This document shows positions 1 to 8,702 of a stretch of 64,000 nucleotides of DNA, piece by piece. The translations under genes and the position numbers were made by a program. The stretch is from Halomonas sp. TD01 (GTDB taxonomy: Bacteria; Pseudomonadota; Gammaproteobacteria; Pseudomonadales; Halomonadaceae). Numbering within the stretch: the stretch's first letter is position 1; each line of letters begins with the position of its first letter. The stretch spans positions 1,550,001 to 1,614,000 of the forward strand of contig NZ_OV350343.1 of the NCBI RefSeq assembly GCF_923868895.1, written 5' to 3'. Under the pieces are notes generated by a model. That model saw only the letters and a list, made by a program, of their open reading frames with translations. It made no database searches and was not told where the DNA came from.

Positions 1-93
1 CTGATATGCAATATTTCTCTAAAACTGCGCCTGTTTGTTAGTCAGCGTAGTGGGGATAGTGGTGGTTAATAATCGGCGACGCCCCTCGACCGT

Positions 94-1590
94 ATGACCT
101 CCATTCCCTCTTTTCTGGATATCGGTATGACGCAACGCATTCCATTGCAAAACCTAACCACTGAGGCAGCGGTTGAACACCACTCGCCTTCATCTAATGA
201 TTCCCGTCACCAGCCTTCTAGTAACAATCCGTCCAATAATAAGCCACCCAAGCTTGGGCATATTTATGTGCGAGAAATTGGTGGTTTTTTTCAACGCATC
301 CGGCGCTGCTCAAACTGGTTGTTAATGGCGCTGTATTTTGTCTTGCCATGGATTAATTGGGGCGACCGGCCGCTGATATGGTTTGATCTTTCTGCGCAAG
401 AGTTCCATATTTTTGCGGCGACGTTTTATCCACAAGACTTTATCTTGCTCACCTGGATCTTGGTATTGTGCGCGTTTGGCCTGTTTTTGATCACGGTAGC
501 AGCGGGGCGAGTATGGTGTGGCTATAGCTGCCCACAAAGCGTTTGGACATTTCTGTTTATTTGGTTTGAGCACCGCCTGGAGGGGCCACGGCACCGTCGG
601 ATACGCCGTGATAACGCGTCGCGTACCGTTGATACGTTATGGCGTAAGGCAGCCAAACATGCGGCTTGGCTGTTAATTGCACTGGCAACGGGGGTTGCCT
701 TTGTTGGCTACTTCACGCCGATTAGAGCGCTAGTGGTGGATTTTATCAGCCTGAATGTGCACCCCTGGGCGCTATTCTGGATCGGCTTCTTTACGGTTTT
801 CACATACCTGAATGCGGGTTGGCTACGCCACCAAGTATGCCTTCATATGTGTCCTTACTCGCGTTTTCAGTCTGCAATGTTCGACGCTAATACTCTGATT
901 GTTTCTTATGATGCTGCACGTGGTGAGCCACGTCGTAACCACCTTCAGAAGGGCGCTGAGGCCTCACGTATTGGTGACTGTATCGACTGTGAGTTGTGTG
1001 TTCAGGTATGCCCAACAGGTATCGATATTCGTGATGGATTGCAGTACGAGTGTATTGGCTGTGCCGCGTGTATTGATGCCTGTGACAGCGTCATGGCACG
1101 CATTAATAAACCGCTTGGCCTCGTGCGATATACCACGGAGCGCGCGTTGGAGGGTAAAGACACCCGTTTCTGGCGCCCTCAACTGATCGCCTATGCCGTA
1201 GCACTGCTCTCTATGGTGGTGCTGCTCGTTGGCTTCTTAAATACCCGTGTGCCCATTGATGTAGATGTTGCGCGAGACCGCCAAGCGCTGTTTGAAAGTA
1301 CCGAAGGCGGACGCATCGTCAATTACTACAACGTAACGCTGCGCAATCAAGATACCGATCCTCACCGTTATGCGTTAACGGCATCGGGGCTGCCAGGGCT
1401 GCGCTTACAAGGCATGGAAACGATAGACGTAGAGGCTAACGAGACCCGCCACTTACGCATTGCTCTCACTGCCGATGAGGATGTTTTGACTCAACCCAGC
1501 CACCCAGTTGAGCTGCGTTTTACATCGCTGGATGACCCATCGGTAACGAATGCTAGTGAAACGCGTTTTCTGGGGCCGTCGAGTAAGTAG
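94..1590 (+). CDS. ccoG: Cytochrome c oxidase accessory protein CcoG (RdxA/FixG family)
   Basis: Polyferredoxin-like inner-membrane protein of 498 residues, needed in known systems to deliver reduced copper for assembly of cbb3-type cytochrome oxidase. Visible features: a low-complexity Ser/Asn-rich N-terminus (residues 30-55), membrane segments near 74-90, 115-137, 190-210, 225-240 and 364-382, the family motif GRVWCGYSCPQ at 138-148, HMCPYSRFQ near 251, and two 4Fe-4S clusters with cysteines at 296, 299, 302, 306 and 320, 323, 326, 330. The C-terminal 110 residues match the Ig-like FixG C-terminal domain. The start could also be Met12 (position 127); neither has a strong ribosome binding site. 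The oxidase genes are not in the window, so they may lie upstream of position 1 or elsewhere. Family assignment is certain; start is not. Confidence 0.95.
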   Translation: MTSIPSFLDIGMTQRIPLQNLTTEAAVEHHSPSSNDSRHQPSSNNPSNNKPPKLGHIYVREIGGFFQRIRRCSNWLLMALYFVLPWINWGDRPLIWFDLSAQEFHIFAATFYPQDFILLTWILVLCAFGLFLITVAAGRVWCGYSCPQSVWTFLFIWFEHRLEGPRHRRIRRDNASRTVDTLWRKAAKHAAWLLIALATGVAFVGYFTPIRALVVDFISLNVHPWALFWIGFFTVFTYLNAGWLRHQVCLHMCPYSRFQSAMFDANTLIVSYDAARGEPRRNHLQKGAEASRIGDCIDCELCVQVCPTGIDIRDGLQYECIGCAACIDACDSVMARINKPLGLVRYTTERALEGKDTRFWRPQLIAYAVALLSMVVLLVGFLNTRVPIDVDVARDRQALFESTEGGRIVNYYNVTLRNQDTDPHRYALTASGLPGLRLQGMETIDVEANETRHLRIALTADEDVLTQPSHPVELRFTSLDDPSVTNASETRFLGPSSK

Positions 1591-1636
1591 TCTTTACCCT
1601 AAGTTAGTGCCGCCAATTCGATGTTTTGCCCAACTA

Positions 1637-1680
1637 TGCTGCCCTCTGAGAAAATTTAGTGGGCGGCATATGTTGTTTTT
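1637..1680 (+). terminator. Probable terminator of ccoG; rest of the gap is AT-rich
   Basis: TGCTGCCC (1637-1644) pairs with GGGCGGCA (1661-1668) with one G.U pair, and a T-rich stretch follows (1669-1680). The remaining gap to 1923 is AT-rich and carries no reading frame I support; it presumably holds the promoter of the PAS-GGDEF-EAL gene. Confidence 0.55.
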
Positions 1681-1923
1681 AGTGTTTGTTTCATGTTGGT
1701 GTTAATACGTTTCGCTTTTGTAGCTTGTAACTTTCTAAAGTGAAATATAACGTCTCAAGTTGGCGGTAAAACTCATCAATTTCATTGTGTTGATGTTGAG
1801 GGTGTTTCCTCTGCATCAATTAGTTACGCTATATAAATAGCAACTTGGCTAATTATCAGAGACTATATGGGAATATGAAAATTTTTTACGCATGAATCAT
1901 CGCGGCATATTCCAAGGTAGAAC

Positions 1924-3663
1924 ATGGTGACATCTAACTTATTTTCGCTTGATGATTTCCCTGTAGGGTGCATGGTGACCGACTATAAACGCCGGATTCT
2001 CTACAGTAATCGCTATCTTGAGCAATATCACGGTTATTCAACGAATGAATTGTTAGGCGCTGATTTGTTTACTTTGTTGAGCAAAGCGTCGCAGATTATG
2101 TATGACACTTATATAGTGCCCATATTAGTTCGGGAAAAGCAGTGCGACGAAATCCGACTGTCAATGGTAACTCGCTCCACAAGCACGTTACCTATCGTGG
2201 TGAGTGTGCATTGCGACGATAGTGCCAATGAACGTATTTTCTGGAGTGTCAGTAGCTCTAGCCGATCTGACCAATTATTTCAGGAACTGACGGAAACCAA
2301 AAAGCTTCTTGAACAGAAGGTCTCTTTGCTGCGTACTTTATCGGATACCGACCAACTGACAGGCTTACCTAATCGCGCCGCCTTGGCCAAACACCTTGAT
2401 CAGAAAATTATTGATTTAAAGAAAGATGACATGGCATTTGCTTTGGCGTTCGTTGACCTTGATGGCTTCAAGGAGGTCAATGACCGCTATGGACACCATA
2501 TGGGTGACAAAATTCTTCAATTAGTCGCCAAACGCTTGGCTAGTAACCTAAGAAGCGATGATTTGATTGCCCGCTTTGGTGGTGATGAGTTTGTTATTTT
2601 TTTGAATGGCCGTTTTAGTCCCTGTTTAGTTGAGGAGTCACTTTCTCGGCTTATTAATAAACTTTCAGAGCCATTTGATATAGATTCTGTGTTGTTACAG
2701 CTCTCTGCCAGCATAGGCGTTACTCTCTATCCGCAATCGAAAGCGGTAGAGCCTGACCAGCTGATTCGCCAAGCCGACCAGGCGATGTATCAAGCAAAAC
2801 TGTCAGGTAAGAATCAGATCTGCCTATTTAATGTAGATAATGAACAAGTCCAAAAAGGTAAACAATCAGAGTTAAGTGCTATTAGAGCTGCGATGGACGC
2901 TGATCAGTTTGAGCTTTACTACCAGCCCAAAATTAACATGCTCACTGGTAAAGTGCTTGGGGCTGAAGCACTCATACGCTGGAATCATCCCAGTGAAGGA
3001 TTAAAAGAACCAGCTACTTTTTTGCCTGTACTGAATAATACATCGACTGGCGTGGAACTGGGACGATGGGTTATCACCAGTGCGCTTTGCCAGCTCCAGA
3101 AGTGGCTTCAACAAGGTCTGGATTTACATGTCAGCGTCAATATCGATGGGTATCATTTACAGCATTCCCAGTTTCTCCGCGATTTAAGCAGTATCCTTGC
3201 TGATTTTCCTAATCTACCAAAACAGCGGCTTGAGCTTGAAGTGCTGGAAACAAGCACTATCGAAGATGTTAGCCATGTTTACTCAGTGCTCAATGCTTGC
3301 CGAATGATGGGGATTCGTATCTCGTTAGATGACTTTGGTACAGGGTATTCCTCTTTAAGCCATCTTAGAGATCTATCAGTCGATACGCTTAAAATTGACC
3401 GGAGTTTCGTTCAAAATATGCTGTCCAGCGCTGGAGACTTAGCCATTCTTAAAGGTGTTATTGGTTTTGCGGGCGCGTTCGAATGTGACTTAGTCGCTGA
3501 AGGTGTTGAAACACTCCAGCATAGCCAGCAGCTTATTGAGCTTGGCTGCGAGTGCGGACAAGGTTATTTTATTGCCCGCCCAATGCCTGCCCATGCTTTC
3601 AAGCCGTGGGTGGAAGAGTGGCATCAGCAAGCATTTCAGAAGCAATTCAAACATCACAGTTAG
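1924..3663 (+). CDS. PAS-GGDEF-EAL cyclic-di-GMP enzyme paired with an RsbQ-like hydrolase
   Basis: Cytoplasmic signalling protein of 579 residues. An N-terminal PAS domain (about 5-110) is of the type seen with RsbQ partners (stretch SQIMYDTYIVPIL at 56-68). A short coiled-coil-like linker (118-140) leads into GGDEF (about 141-300), with an intact GGDEF signature at 219-223, DxDGF at 178-182 and an inhibitory I-site RSDD at 210-213. The EAL domain (about 316-560) keeps EALIRW near 348, DDFGTGYSSL, KIDRSFV and EGVET, so both synthesis and breakdown of c-di-GMP are possible. No membrane segment is present. The next gene begins 52 bases downstream on the same strand and encodes an RsbQ-like hydrolase, which suggests the PAS domain receives a signal from it. 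That link is inferred from RsbQ-RsbP of Bacillus, where a PAS phosphatase is the partner. Confidence 0.93.
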   Translation: MVTSNLFSLDDFPVGCMVTDYKRRILYSNRYLEQYHGYSTNELLGADLFTLLSKASQIMYDTYIVPILVREKQCDEIRLSMVTRSTSTLPIVVSVHCDDSANERIFWSVSSSSRSDQLFQELTETKKLLEQKVSLLRTLSDTDQLTGLPNRAALAKHLDQKIIDLKKDDMAFALAFVDLDGFKEVNDRYGHHMGDKILQLVAKRLASNLRSDDLIARFGGDEFVIFLNGRFSPCLVEESLSRLINKLSEPFDIDSVLLQLSASIGVTLYPQSKAVEPDQLIRQADQAMYQAKLSGKNQICLFNVDNEQVQKGKQSELSAIRAAMDADQFELYYQPKINMLTGKVLGAEALIRWNHPSEGLKEPATFLPVLNNTSTGVELGRWVITSALCQLQKWLQQGLDLHVSVNIDGYHLQHSQFLRDLSSILADFPNLPKQRLELEVLETSTIEDVSHVYSVLNACRMMGIRISLDDFGTGYSSLSHLRDLSVDTLKIDRSFVQNMLSSAGDLAILKGVIGFAGAFECDLVAEGVETLQHSQQLIELGCECGQGYFIARPMPAHAFKPWVEEWHQQAFQKQFKHHS

Positions 3664-3715
3664 TGAACGTTTGGTATATGAAATTGGCTATTTCAGTTAA
3701 GGGAGCAAAGCTTAC

Positions 3716-4525
3716 GTGTTGACGAAGGAGCGGGTCATAGCTCGGAATAATGTAACCGTCGTTGGGGCGGGCAATAAAACACTGATGCTCGCCCACGGTT
3801 TCGGCTGTGACCAACATATGTGGTATCACCTTATCCCCCAGCTTAAAGAGCATTACACGCTGGTCATGTTTGATTATGTAGGGTCAGGTCGATCAACAAT
3901 TTCTGCCTTCAGCGAGTCACGTTACAGTGCGCTGGAAGGTTATGCTCGTGATGTCACCGAGATTTGTGATGCTCTCGATCTGAGCGAGGTGCATTTTGTA
4001 GGCCATTCGGTTAGCTGCAACATTGGCTTGTTGGCGGCAATTGCCAGTCCTGAACGGTTCGCCAGCCACCTTATGATTTGTCCATCGCCTTGCTTTTTCA
4101 ATATGCCGCCAGACTATCACGGTGGATTTGAGCGTGCTGATCTTGAAGAACTCGTTGGTTTAATGGATCGGAATCATATCGGCTGGGCTAATTATCTGGC
4201 ACCGCTCATTATGGGGGCAGAGTCGTCTCCGACTTTAATTGGTGAGCTCTCCAGCAGCTTTTGTTCGACCGATCCGGTGGTGGCTAAAACGTTTGCAAGA
4301 GCTACTTTCTTTTCGGACTACCGGCATTTACTGCCCCAAGCGAAACACCCAGCGCTTGTGCTTCAAAGCGCAGTAGACTCCCTTGCCAACCCGGAAGTAG
4401 GTCGTTACATCCATGCACAGATGCCTAATAGCACGCTGCGTGTCATGGCAAGCGAGGGGCACTGCATCCACATGACGCACCCAGAGCTTGTCGCTCGGGA
4501 AATTAAGGCGTGGTTAGATAACTGA
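3716..4525 (+). CDS. rsbQ: RsbQ-like alpha/beta hydrolase
   Basis: 269-residue alpha/beta hydrolase of the RsbQ / KAI2-D14 group. In Bacillus subtilis RsbQ activates the PAS-domain phosphatase RsbP in energy stress; the plant relatives are hormone receptors. The catalytic triad is visible: Ser98 in GHSVS (96-100), Asp221 in QSAVDS and His249 in SEGHC. The HGFG oxyanion loop is at 27-30. Translation starts at GTG (3716), with GGGAG 7-15 bases upstream; TTG follows directly. There is no signal peptide, so it is cytosolic. It sits 52 bases after the PAS-GGDEF-EAL gene and is probably co-transcribed, making it a candidate ligand sensor or signal-generating enzyme for c-di-GMP control. The natural ligand cannot be told from the sequence. 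Confidence 0.88.
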   Translation: MLTKERVIARNNVTVVGAGNKTLMLAHGFGCDQHMWYHLIPQLKEHYTLVMFDYVGSGRSTISAFSESRYSALEGYARDVTEICDALDLSEVHFVGHSVSCNIGLLAAIASPERFASHLMICPSPCFFNMPPDYHGGFERADLEELVGLMDRNHIGWANYLAPLIMGAESSPTLIGELSSSFCSTDPVVAKTFARATFFSDYRHLLPQAKHPALVLQSAVDSLANPEVGRYIHAQMPNSTLRVMASEGHCIHMTHPELVAREIKAWLDN

Positions 4526-4576
4526 GTAGGCGCTAGCTTTTGAATAGAACGTGTCGCAGGTTAGTTAGAGCTTGCA

Positions 4577-4601
4577 GGGCAAGAGGTACTAGCTCTTGCC
4601 C
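4577..4601. terminator. Bidirectional hairpin between convergent genes
   Basis: GGGCAAGAG (4577-4585) and CTCTTGCCC (4593-4601) form a perfect 9-bp stem with a 7-base loop between two convergent genes. There is no strong T-run on either side. Confidence 0.6.
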
Positions 4602-4641
4602 TTGCTGACTCGCATAGCGTTAAAGCTTATTAAATAATCGC

Positions 4642-5799
4642 TTATTGACGTAAAGACGCGGTGGCATCTTGTGGGCCATGAACAACATCTTTAAGCTCAA
4701 CGTGCCGTATTTCATCAATATCAGTTAACTCATCTAAATCGAAATGAATATAGTTAAGGCTGTCGTAAGAGCGTATGTGGAGATTCCGCTGCTGAAGATC
4801 GATCAATGAAGTCCAAGATGTATACTCGGATGTGTAGACGCGGTTGTTGTTAACGCCGGGGGCGGCAATATTTTCCACAGAATCATGAAAGCGGTTGTCG
4901 ATGGTAATACCGCGCGGCCGATCAAAGTTATTCATTACATGTGCCAGTGTGGTAATTGCGCTATCGGCATCTTCCGCTTTTTCGGCAAACTGTGAATAGT
5001 AAACGGCGCGTACAAAGCGGCCAACCGATGTGTTCGACGCGGGGAGCCCAGCAGTGGCGATGCCTGAGTCGGGTTGGGCGAGTTTTACGCCACTAAGCTC
5101 TAGCTTTGATTGGTCAACGTTACTTAAAAATGTGTAATTGTTCATGTTGGTCATATGCCAGGAAAACTCTGGCCCATTGGTCATAACGCCTAACGGATTA
5201 TCAATAATGTTTTGTTCACCGTTAGCAAATTCGATCACAATTGAGTTGCCCGAGGCGTCGTGCAACGTGTAATGGAACGGTGTTTTTAGCAACCCATGTG
5301 GTAGCAGTGAGGTTACCAATACAGGTTGTTCCTCTAGCGCCTGTTTGACTTCGTTAACTGTATCAAACTGAGAAAGCGTCCAGGCGCCCAGATCGATAGC
5401 GGCTAGCACTGCCTGAGTGTTATCCACCATATCGGCAGGTCCTTCGGTGCTTGCGAACGCTAGTACGCTGAATGTTAGCCCCTTGTCGTTAACCCCTTCA
5501 GCTACTTTCACGTCCCCTGATACTGGGTCTGGTACGCTAATCGCTACGAATGCATTTTGACCAGCAAAGTCCAGTACATGATGTTTGTCAGCTTGCGAAC
5601 CAAAGGTAGTTCCTGCTGGAAAGTAAGATACCTTGTAAGGTAGCTCCATGGGCAGCTCCATGGTGCGACCCGCATAGAAGTGATCATTCGCATCGCTATA
5701 TAGAAGGGAAGTGCAAGCGGATACGGTGGGCGCTATGGCGATACTGGCAACTGCGATACAAAGGGTCGCTAAACGAGGTTTAGAAAGGCGTAGCATCAT
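4642..5799 (-). CDS. Secreted choloylglycine-hydrolase family (linear amide C-N) Ntn hydrolase
   Basis: 385-residue exported amidase of the choloylglycine hydrolase / penicillin V acylase superfamily. A signal peptide (residues 1-28, hydrophobic 10-23, ending TVSA) is followed directly by Cys29 in ACTSLLY. Signal cleavage there would expose the catalytic N-terminal cysteine. Further family marks are GRTME shortly after the nucleophile and the VMTNGPEFSWH and MNNY segment. I chose the start at 5799 because GAGGAA stands 5 bases before ATGATG; an open frame extends to 5832 but lacks a ribosome binding site. Possible substrates include N-acyl amides, such as acyl-homoserine lactones, and beta-lactams; sequence alone does not decide. 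The gene stands alone, convergent with the RsbQ-like gene. Confidence 0.88.
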   Translation of the reverse strand: MMLRLSKPRLATLCIAVASIAIAPTVSACTSLLYSDANDHFYAGRTMELPMELPYKVSYFPAGTTFGSQADKHHVLDFAGQNAFVAISVPDPVSGDVKVAEGVNDKGLTFSVLAFASTEGPADMVDNTQAVLAAIDLGAWTLSQFDTVNEVKQALEEQPVLVTSLLPHGLLKTPFHYTLHDASGNSIVIEFANGEQNIIDNPLGVMTNGPEFSWHMTNMNNYTFLSNVDQSKLELSGVKLAQPDSGIATAGLPASNTSVGRFVRAVYYSQFAEKAEDADSAITTLAHVMNNFDRPRGITIDNRFHDSVENIAAPGVNNNRVYTSEYTSWTSLIDLQQRNLHIRSYDSLNYIHFDLDELTDIDEIRHVELKDVVHGPQDATASLRQ

Positions 5800-5985
5800 A
5801 TATTTCCTCACAAGACTATTAGGAGTTAACACGCGCTACAGCAAACTATAGCGTAATTTCTAAAAAATAAATTTAAGTGAACGCTAATTTTGGTAGAGTT
5901 AAATATTGATGTTGTGTTTTTAGATACTATTAAATCCTTCTCGAAAGAAAAAGTTAGTGTGTTAAATAACGAAACGACGGCCGTG

Positions 5986-7359
5986 TTAGCGTGTATCGTT
6001 CATCCTGAGTATCAGTTTAAAGGTAGTGCCTTTGTCGGCATCGCTTTCGACGAGCACGTCACCTTTATGCCACTGGGCAATTGAACGAACAATAGCCAAG
6101 CCTAAGCCACCTGAGCCTGCGACACCGCTTCGCGCGGGGTCGCAGCGGTAGAACCGTTCAAACACTCTTGGCAGATCGTCTGGTGAGATGACTGAGCCAT
6201 GATTATGAATGTGTAACTCAATTTGGTTTTCAACGCTCTTGGTATAAATGCCGATAGGTGTTCCTGTGCGCCCATGGTGTAGGGCATTAGCAATTAGGTT
6301 GGCTAATGCCGTGCGTAATAAGTCGCGGTTGGCAAGTACGCTACCGCTGGTGTGGTTTATCAACGTGCGATCGTCGTCTTCCGCCATGCCTTCGAAGTAA
6401 TCACATAACTGGGTGGCTAGCTCACCGAGATCGACGCGTTCATAGGGAATGTCGCTTGAAGGGCTTTCGGTGCGGGCTAGAAACAGCAGGCTATCGATCA
6501 TTCTCGATAGGCGTTCATACTCTTCGATATTCGATTCCAGCACCTGGCGATATTCCACGTCGTTTCTTTCCCGGCGCAGCGTATGTTGTGTTTGTCCTAG
6601 TAAGTTGGTTAAGGGGGTTCGCAGTTCGTGGGCCATATCTGCTGAGTGGCGTGAGAGTTGCGAAAATCCTTCTTCTAATCGATCCAGCATTCGGTTCAAG
6701 CCTTGGCTCAGAAGGCTTATCTCTTTCGTTTCTCCAGCCACGTCCAAGCGCCGATCCAGTTGGCGAATGTCAATGCGATTGGCCTGTTCAGCCAAGCGGC
6801 TTAGCGGTTGGAGACCCTGTCGACTGACGCCCCAACCAAGCAAAAAAGCCAGTAATGCCCCAGTCACTAATGCTACCCATAGTTTAAGTCGATAGGCAGC
6901 GAGCATCTGATTTCGCTCATTCAGTAGCTTGCCGGCGACCAGAGTTAATGGCCGGCCATCTTGTTCAAGGGTGTGCCATGCAAGCCTTGCCTGTATTGGA
7001 TCAGGTGTATCACTAAAGCGGACGGTCGGCGTCATCGGCAGTTCCGGTATGGGCAGATCGCTTGGGTTAACGTCAATGAGTACCTTCCCCTCACTATCAA
7101 GTATCCACAGTAGGCTGTCGCGATTGCCCAGCATGTTGGCATAGAGATGAGGGCGTTGGTGAAGCATCGCGATGCTCTCGCTATCATGGAGCAGCGCTTC
7201 CATGCGCTCTAGGCGTCCATGCAGCATTTGGTCATCGCGCCAGGCAATTTCACGAGTTAGCGAATGGTAGAGATAGGTGCCGATACTTCCCAACAGCAGC
7301 ACGCTGACAAGGGCAAAGAGTAGCGATAGGCGCGTTGCCAGAGAGTTTAGCGTTGGCAT
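5986..7359 (-). CDS. Heavy-metal-type sensor histidine kinase (CusS/CopS/HprS class)
   Basis: 457-residue inner-membrane kinase with membrane segments at 11-30 and 161-178 flanking a periplasmic sensor of about 130 residues. A HAMP segment (about 180-232), the phosphoacceptor His244 in MAHELRTPL, N-box NLIANALHHG and G-boxes (GSGGLGLAIV) follow. The overall plan matches the heavy-metal sensor kinase family that includes CusS, CopS, IrlS and E. coli HprS. Its ATG shares one base with the stop of the upstream response regulator (TAATG), so the pair is translationally coupled. The nearby periplasmic HiuH gene recalls the E. coli hprRS-hiuH locus, where HprS senses oxidants. Copper and peroxide are both reasonable signals, and the sequence does not separate them. 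Confidence 0.93.
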   Translation of the reverse strand: MPTLNSLATRLSLLFALVSVLLLGSIGTYLYHSLTREIAWRDDQMLHGRLERMEALLHDSESIAMLHQRPHLYANMLGNRDSLLWILDSEGKVLIDVNPSDLPIPELPMTPTVRFSDTPDPIQARLAWHTLEQDGRPLTLVAGKLLNERNQMLAAYRLKLWVALVTGALLAFLLGWGVSRQGLQPLSRLAEQANRIDIRQLDRRLDVAGETKEISLLSQGLNRMLDRLEEGFSQLSRHSADMAHELRTPLTNLLGQTQHTLRRERNDVEYRQVLESNIEEYERLSRMIDSLLFLARTESPSSDIPYERVDLGELATQLCDYFEGMAEDDDRTLINHTSGSVLANRDLLRTALANLIANALHHGRTGTPIGIYTKSVENQIELHIHNHGSVISPDDLPRVFERFYRCDPARSGVAGSGGLGLAIVRSIAQWHKGDVLVESDADKGTTFKLILRMNDTR

Positions 7360-8030
7360 TAAGTACGATCCTCAAGCACATAACCCATGCCGCGCTCGGT
7401 GTGGATTAATTTAGTGGGAAAGGGGTCATCGACTTTCGCGCGAAGTCGCCGCACAGCCACTTCGACGACGTTGGTGTCGCTGTCAAAGTTCATCTGCCAC
7501 ACCCGAGAGGCAATGTAGGTGCGCGATAACACTTCACCTTCTCGGTCGAGAAACAGCTCTAAAAGCGCAAATTCTTTGTTGGTGAGTGCAAGTCGTTCAC
7601 CTTGGCGGGTGACTCGGCGGCGCAAAACGTCCATTGCTAAATCCGCTACACGAAAGTGTTCTCTTTCGCGAGGCGGGCTGCGGCGTAACAGCGTGCGCAC
7701 TCGGGCTAGTAGTTCGACAAACGAGAAGGGCTTGACCAAGTAGTCGTCTGCGCCCAATTCCAGCCCCTTGACGCGATACTCCACGGCATCGCGCGCGGTC
7801 AAAAAAAGCACGGGTACTTGGCTTCGGCGGCGGATCAGTTGCAGTAATTGCCAGCCATCAAGGCCTGGCAGCATGACATCAAGAATGATCAGGTCGAATT
7901 CGCACTCTTCAATGTAATGCTGTGCATCGTATCCATCGCGAGCTACCTCAACAGCATAGCCCGATTCACCAAGCCCTCTGTTCAGGTAATCAGCGGTTTT
8001 TTGCTCGTCTTCTACTACCAGGATACGCAT
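7359..8030 (-). CDS. OmpR-family response regulator (CusR/CopR/HprR class)
   Basis: 223-residue response regulator: receiver domain (1-115) with phosphoacceptor Asp51 ([10 protein letters not shown]), the acidic pair VEDE near 6-9 and the conserved lysine in [12 protein letters not shown]-terminal winged helix carries [21 protein letters not shown] and [11 protein letters not shown], typical of the CusR/CopR group. It is the first gene of a two-gene operon with the kinase. Its start lies only 133 bases from the divergent GlcG-like gene at 8164. The perfect palindrome at 8080-8097 between them has the form bound by HprR/CusR-type regulators, so this protein most likely controls both its own operon and the divergent genes. 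Confidence 0.94.
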   Translation of the reverse strand: MRILVVEDEQKTADYLNRGLGESGYAVEVARDGYDAQHYIEECEFDLIILDVMLPGLDGWQLLQLIRRRSQVPVLFLTARDAVEYRVKGLELGADDYLVKPFSFVELLARVRTLLRRSPPREREHFRVADLAMDVLRRRVTRQGERLALTNKEFALLELFLDREGEVLSRTYIASRVWQMNFDSDTNVVEVAVRRLRAKVDDPFPTKLIHTERGMGYVLEDRT

Positions 8031-8079
8031 GCCGTCACCCCGCGAAATCGACAGAGTAGTCGGATCGGATGCTTTTTCA

Positions 8080-8097
8080 CATTACAAATCTGTAATG
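8080..8097. promoter_or_regulatory. Perfect palindrome, probable operator of the CusR/HprR-class regulator
   Basis: CATTACA (8080-8086), spacer AATC, TGTAATG (8091-8097): a perfect 7-bp inverted repeat in the 133-base divergent gap between the response regulator and the GlcG-like gene. E. coli HprR and CusR sites known from the literature have the same CATTACA-N4-TGTAATG layout. Binding by the adjacent regulator is inferred. Confidence 0.75.
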
Positions 8098-8163
8098 CTG
8101 CCGTCAGGTGTTTGACGAGGTCGAGCTGTCAGGATGACGCCATCACTTGATAAGGAGATTTTC

Positions 8164-8655
8164 ATGACATCACGACGTGCTCGCCTGCCACTGTTTGGCG
8201 CTGTCTTGTTGGCCGGTAGTGTGCTTGCCGATACCGGCCCTATCCAACAGCAGACGCTGTCGCTGGATCTGGCTAATCGCCTAGTGAATGCCACCTTGGA
8301 AGCGTGTCATGCCGATGGCCGCACTGCCGTGGTCGCAGCGGTAGATCGTGGTGGCAATCTGATTGCTTTGCAACGCGATGACAACATCGGCCCCCACAAT
8401 ACATTGGCCGCCCAGCGCAAAGCATTTACGTCCTTATCGACCGGCAGTACCAGCCGCGCGCTGTCTGAACATGCCCGCCAGGATCCTGAGTCGGCAAACC
8501 TAAACACGCTGGATGAATTGCTGCTGTTGGGTGGCGGTGTACCGCTCAGAGTTGAGGGAGAACTGATTGGTGCCCTTGGCGTTGCTGGGGCAGGGGGCTC
8601 TGCCATTGATGAAGGCTGTGCACTGGCTGCTATCGACAACGTAATACCCCAGTAA
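8164..8655 (+). CDS. Exported haem-binding/GlcG-type (HbpS, DUF336) protein
   Basis: 163-residue protein with a signal peptide (1-21, ending SVLA) followed by one GlcG/HbpS domain. Recognisable segments are ANRLVNATLEACHADGR, VAAVDRGGNLIAL, the KAFTSLS segment and the Gly-rich GGGVPLRVEGELIGALGVAG near the end. Family members bind haem or small ligands; HbpS of Streptomyces senses redox and iron stress outside the cell. The start at 8164 is preceded by TAAGGAG at 8150-8156 with ideal spacing; the open frame reaches back to 8134 but without such a site. It is the first gene after the divergent operator and lies 47 bases before the HIU hydrolase, so the two probably form one transcript. Ligand is unknown. 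Confidence 0.88.
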   Translation: MTSRRARLPLFGAVLLAGSVLADTGPIQQQTLSLDLANRLVNATLEACHADGRTAVVAAVDRGGNLIALQRDDNIGPHNTLAAQRKAFTSLSTGSTSRALSEHARQDPESANLNTLDELLLLGGGVPLRVEGELIGALGVAGAGGSAIDEGCALAAIDNVIPQ

Positions 8656-8702
8656 AGCCCACGATGATCACTATTCACGCATCACCATAAAAGGACGTTT
8701 TT

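Noticed and set aside
5890..6084. 64-codon plus-strand ORF over the end of the sensor kinase gene
   Set aside because: Half of it is antisense to the conserved kinase C-terminus and it lacks a ribosome binding site.
6306..6895. Plus-strand ORFs of 173 and 148 codons inside the sensor kinase
   Set aside because: They are antisense to conserved HAMP and H-box regions, with no domain.
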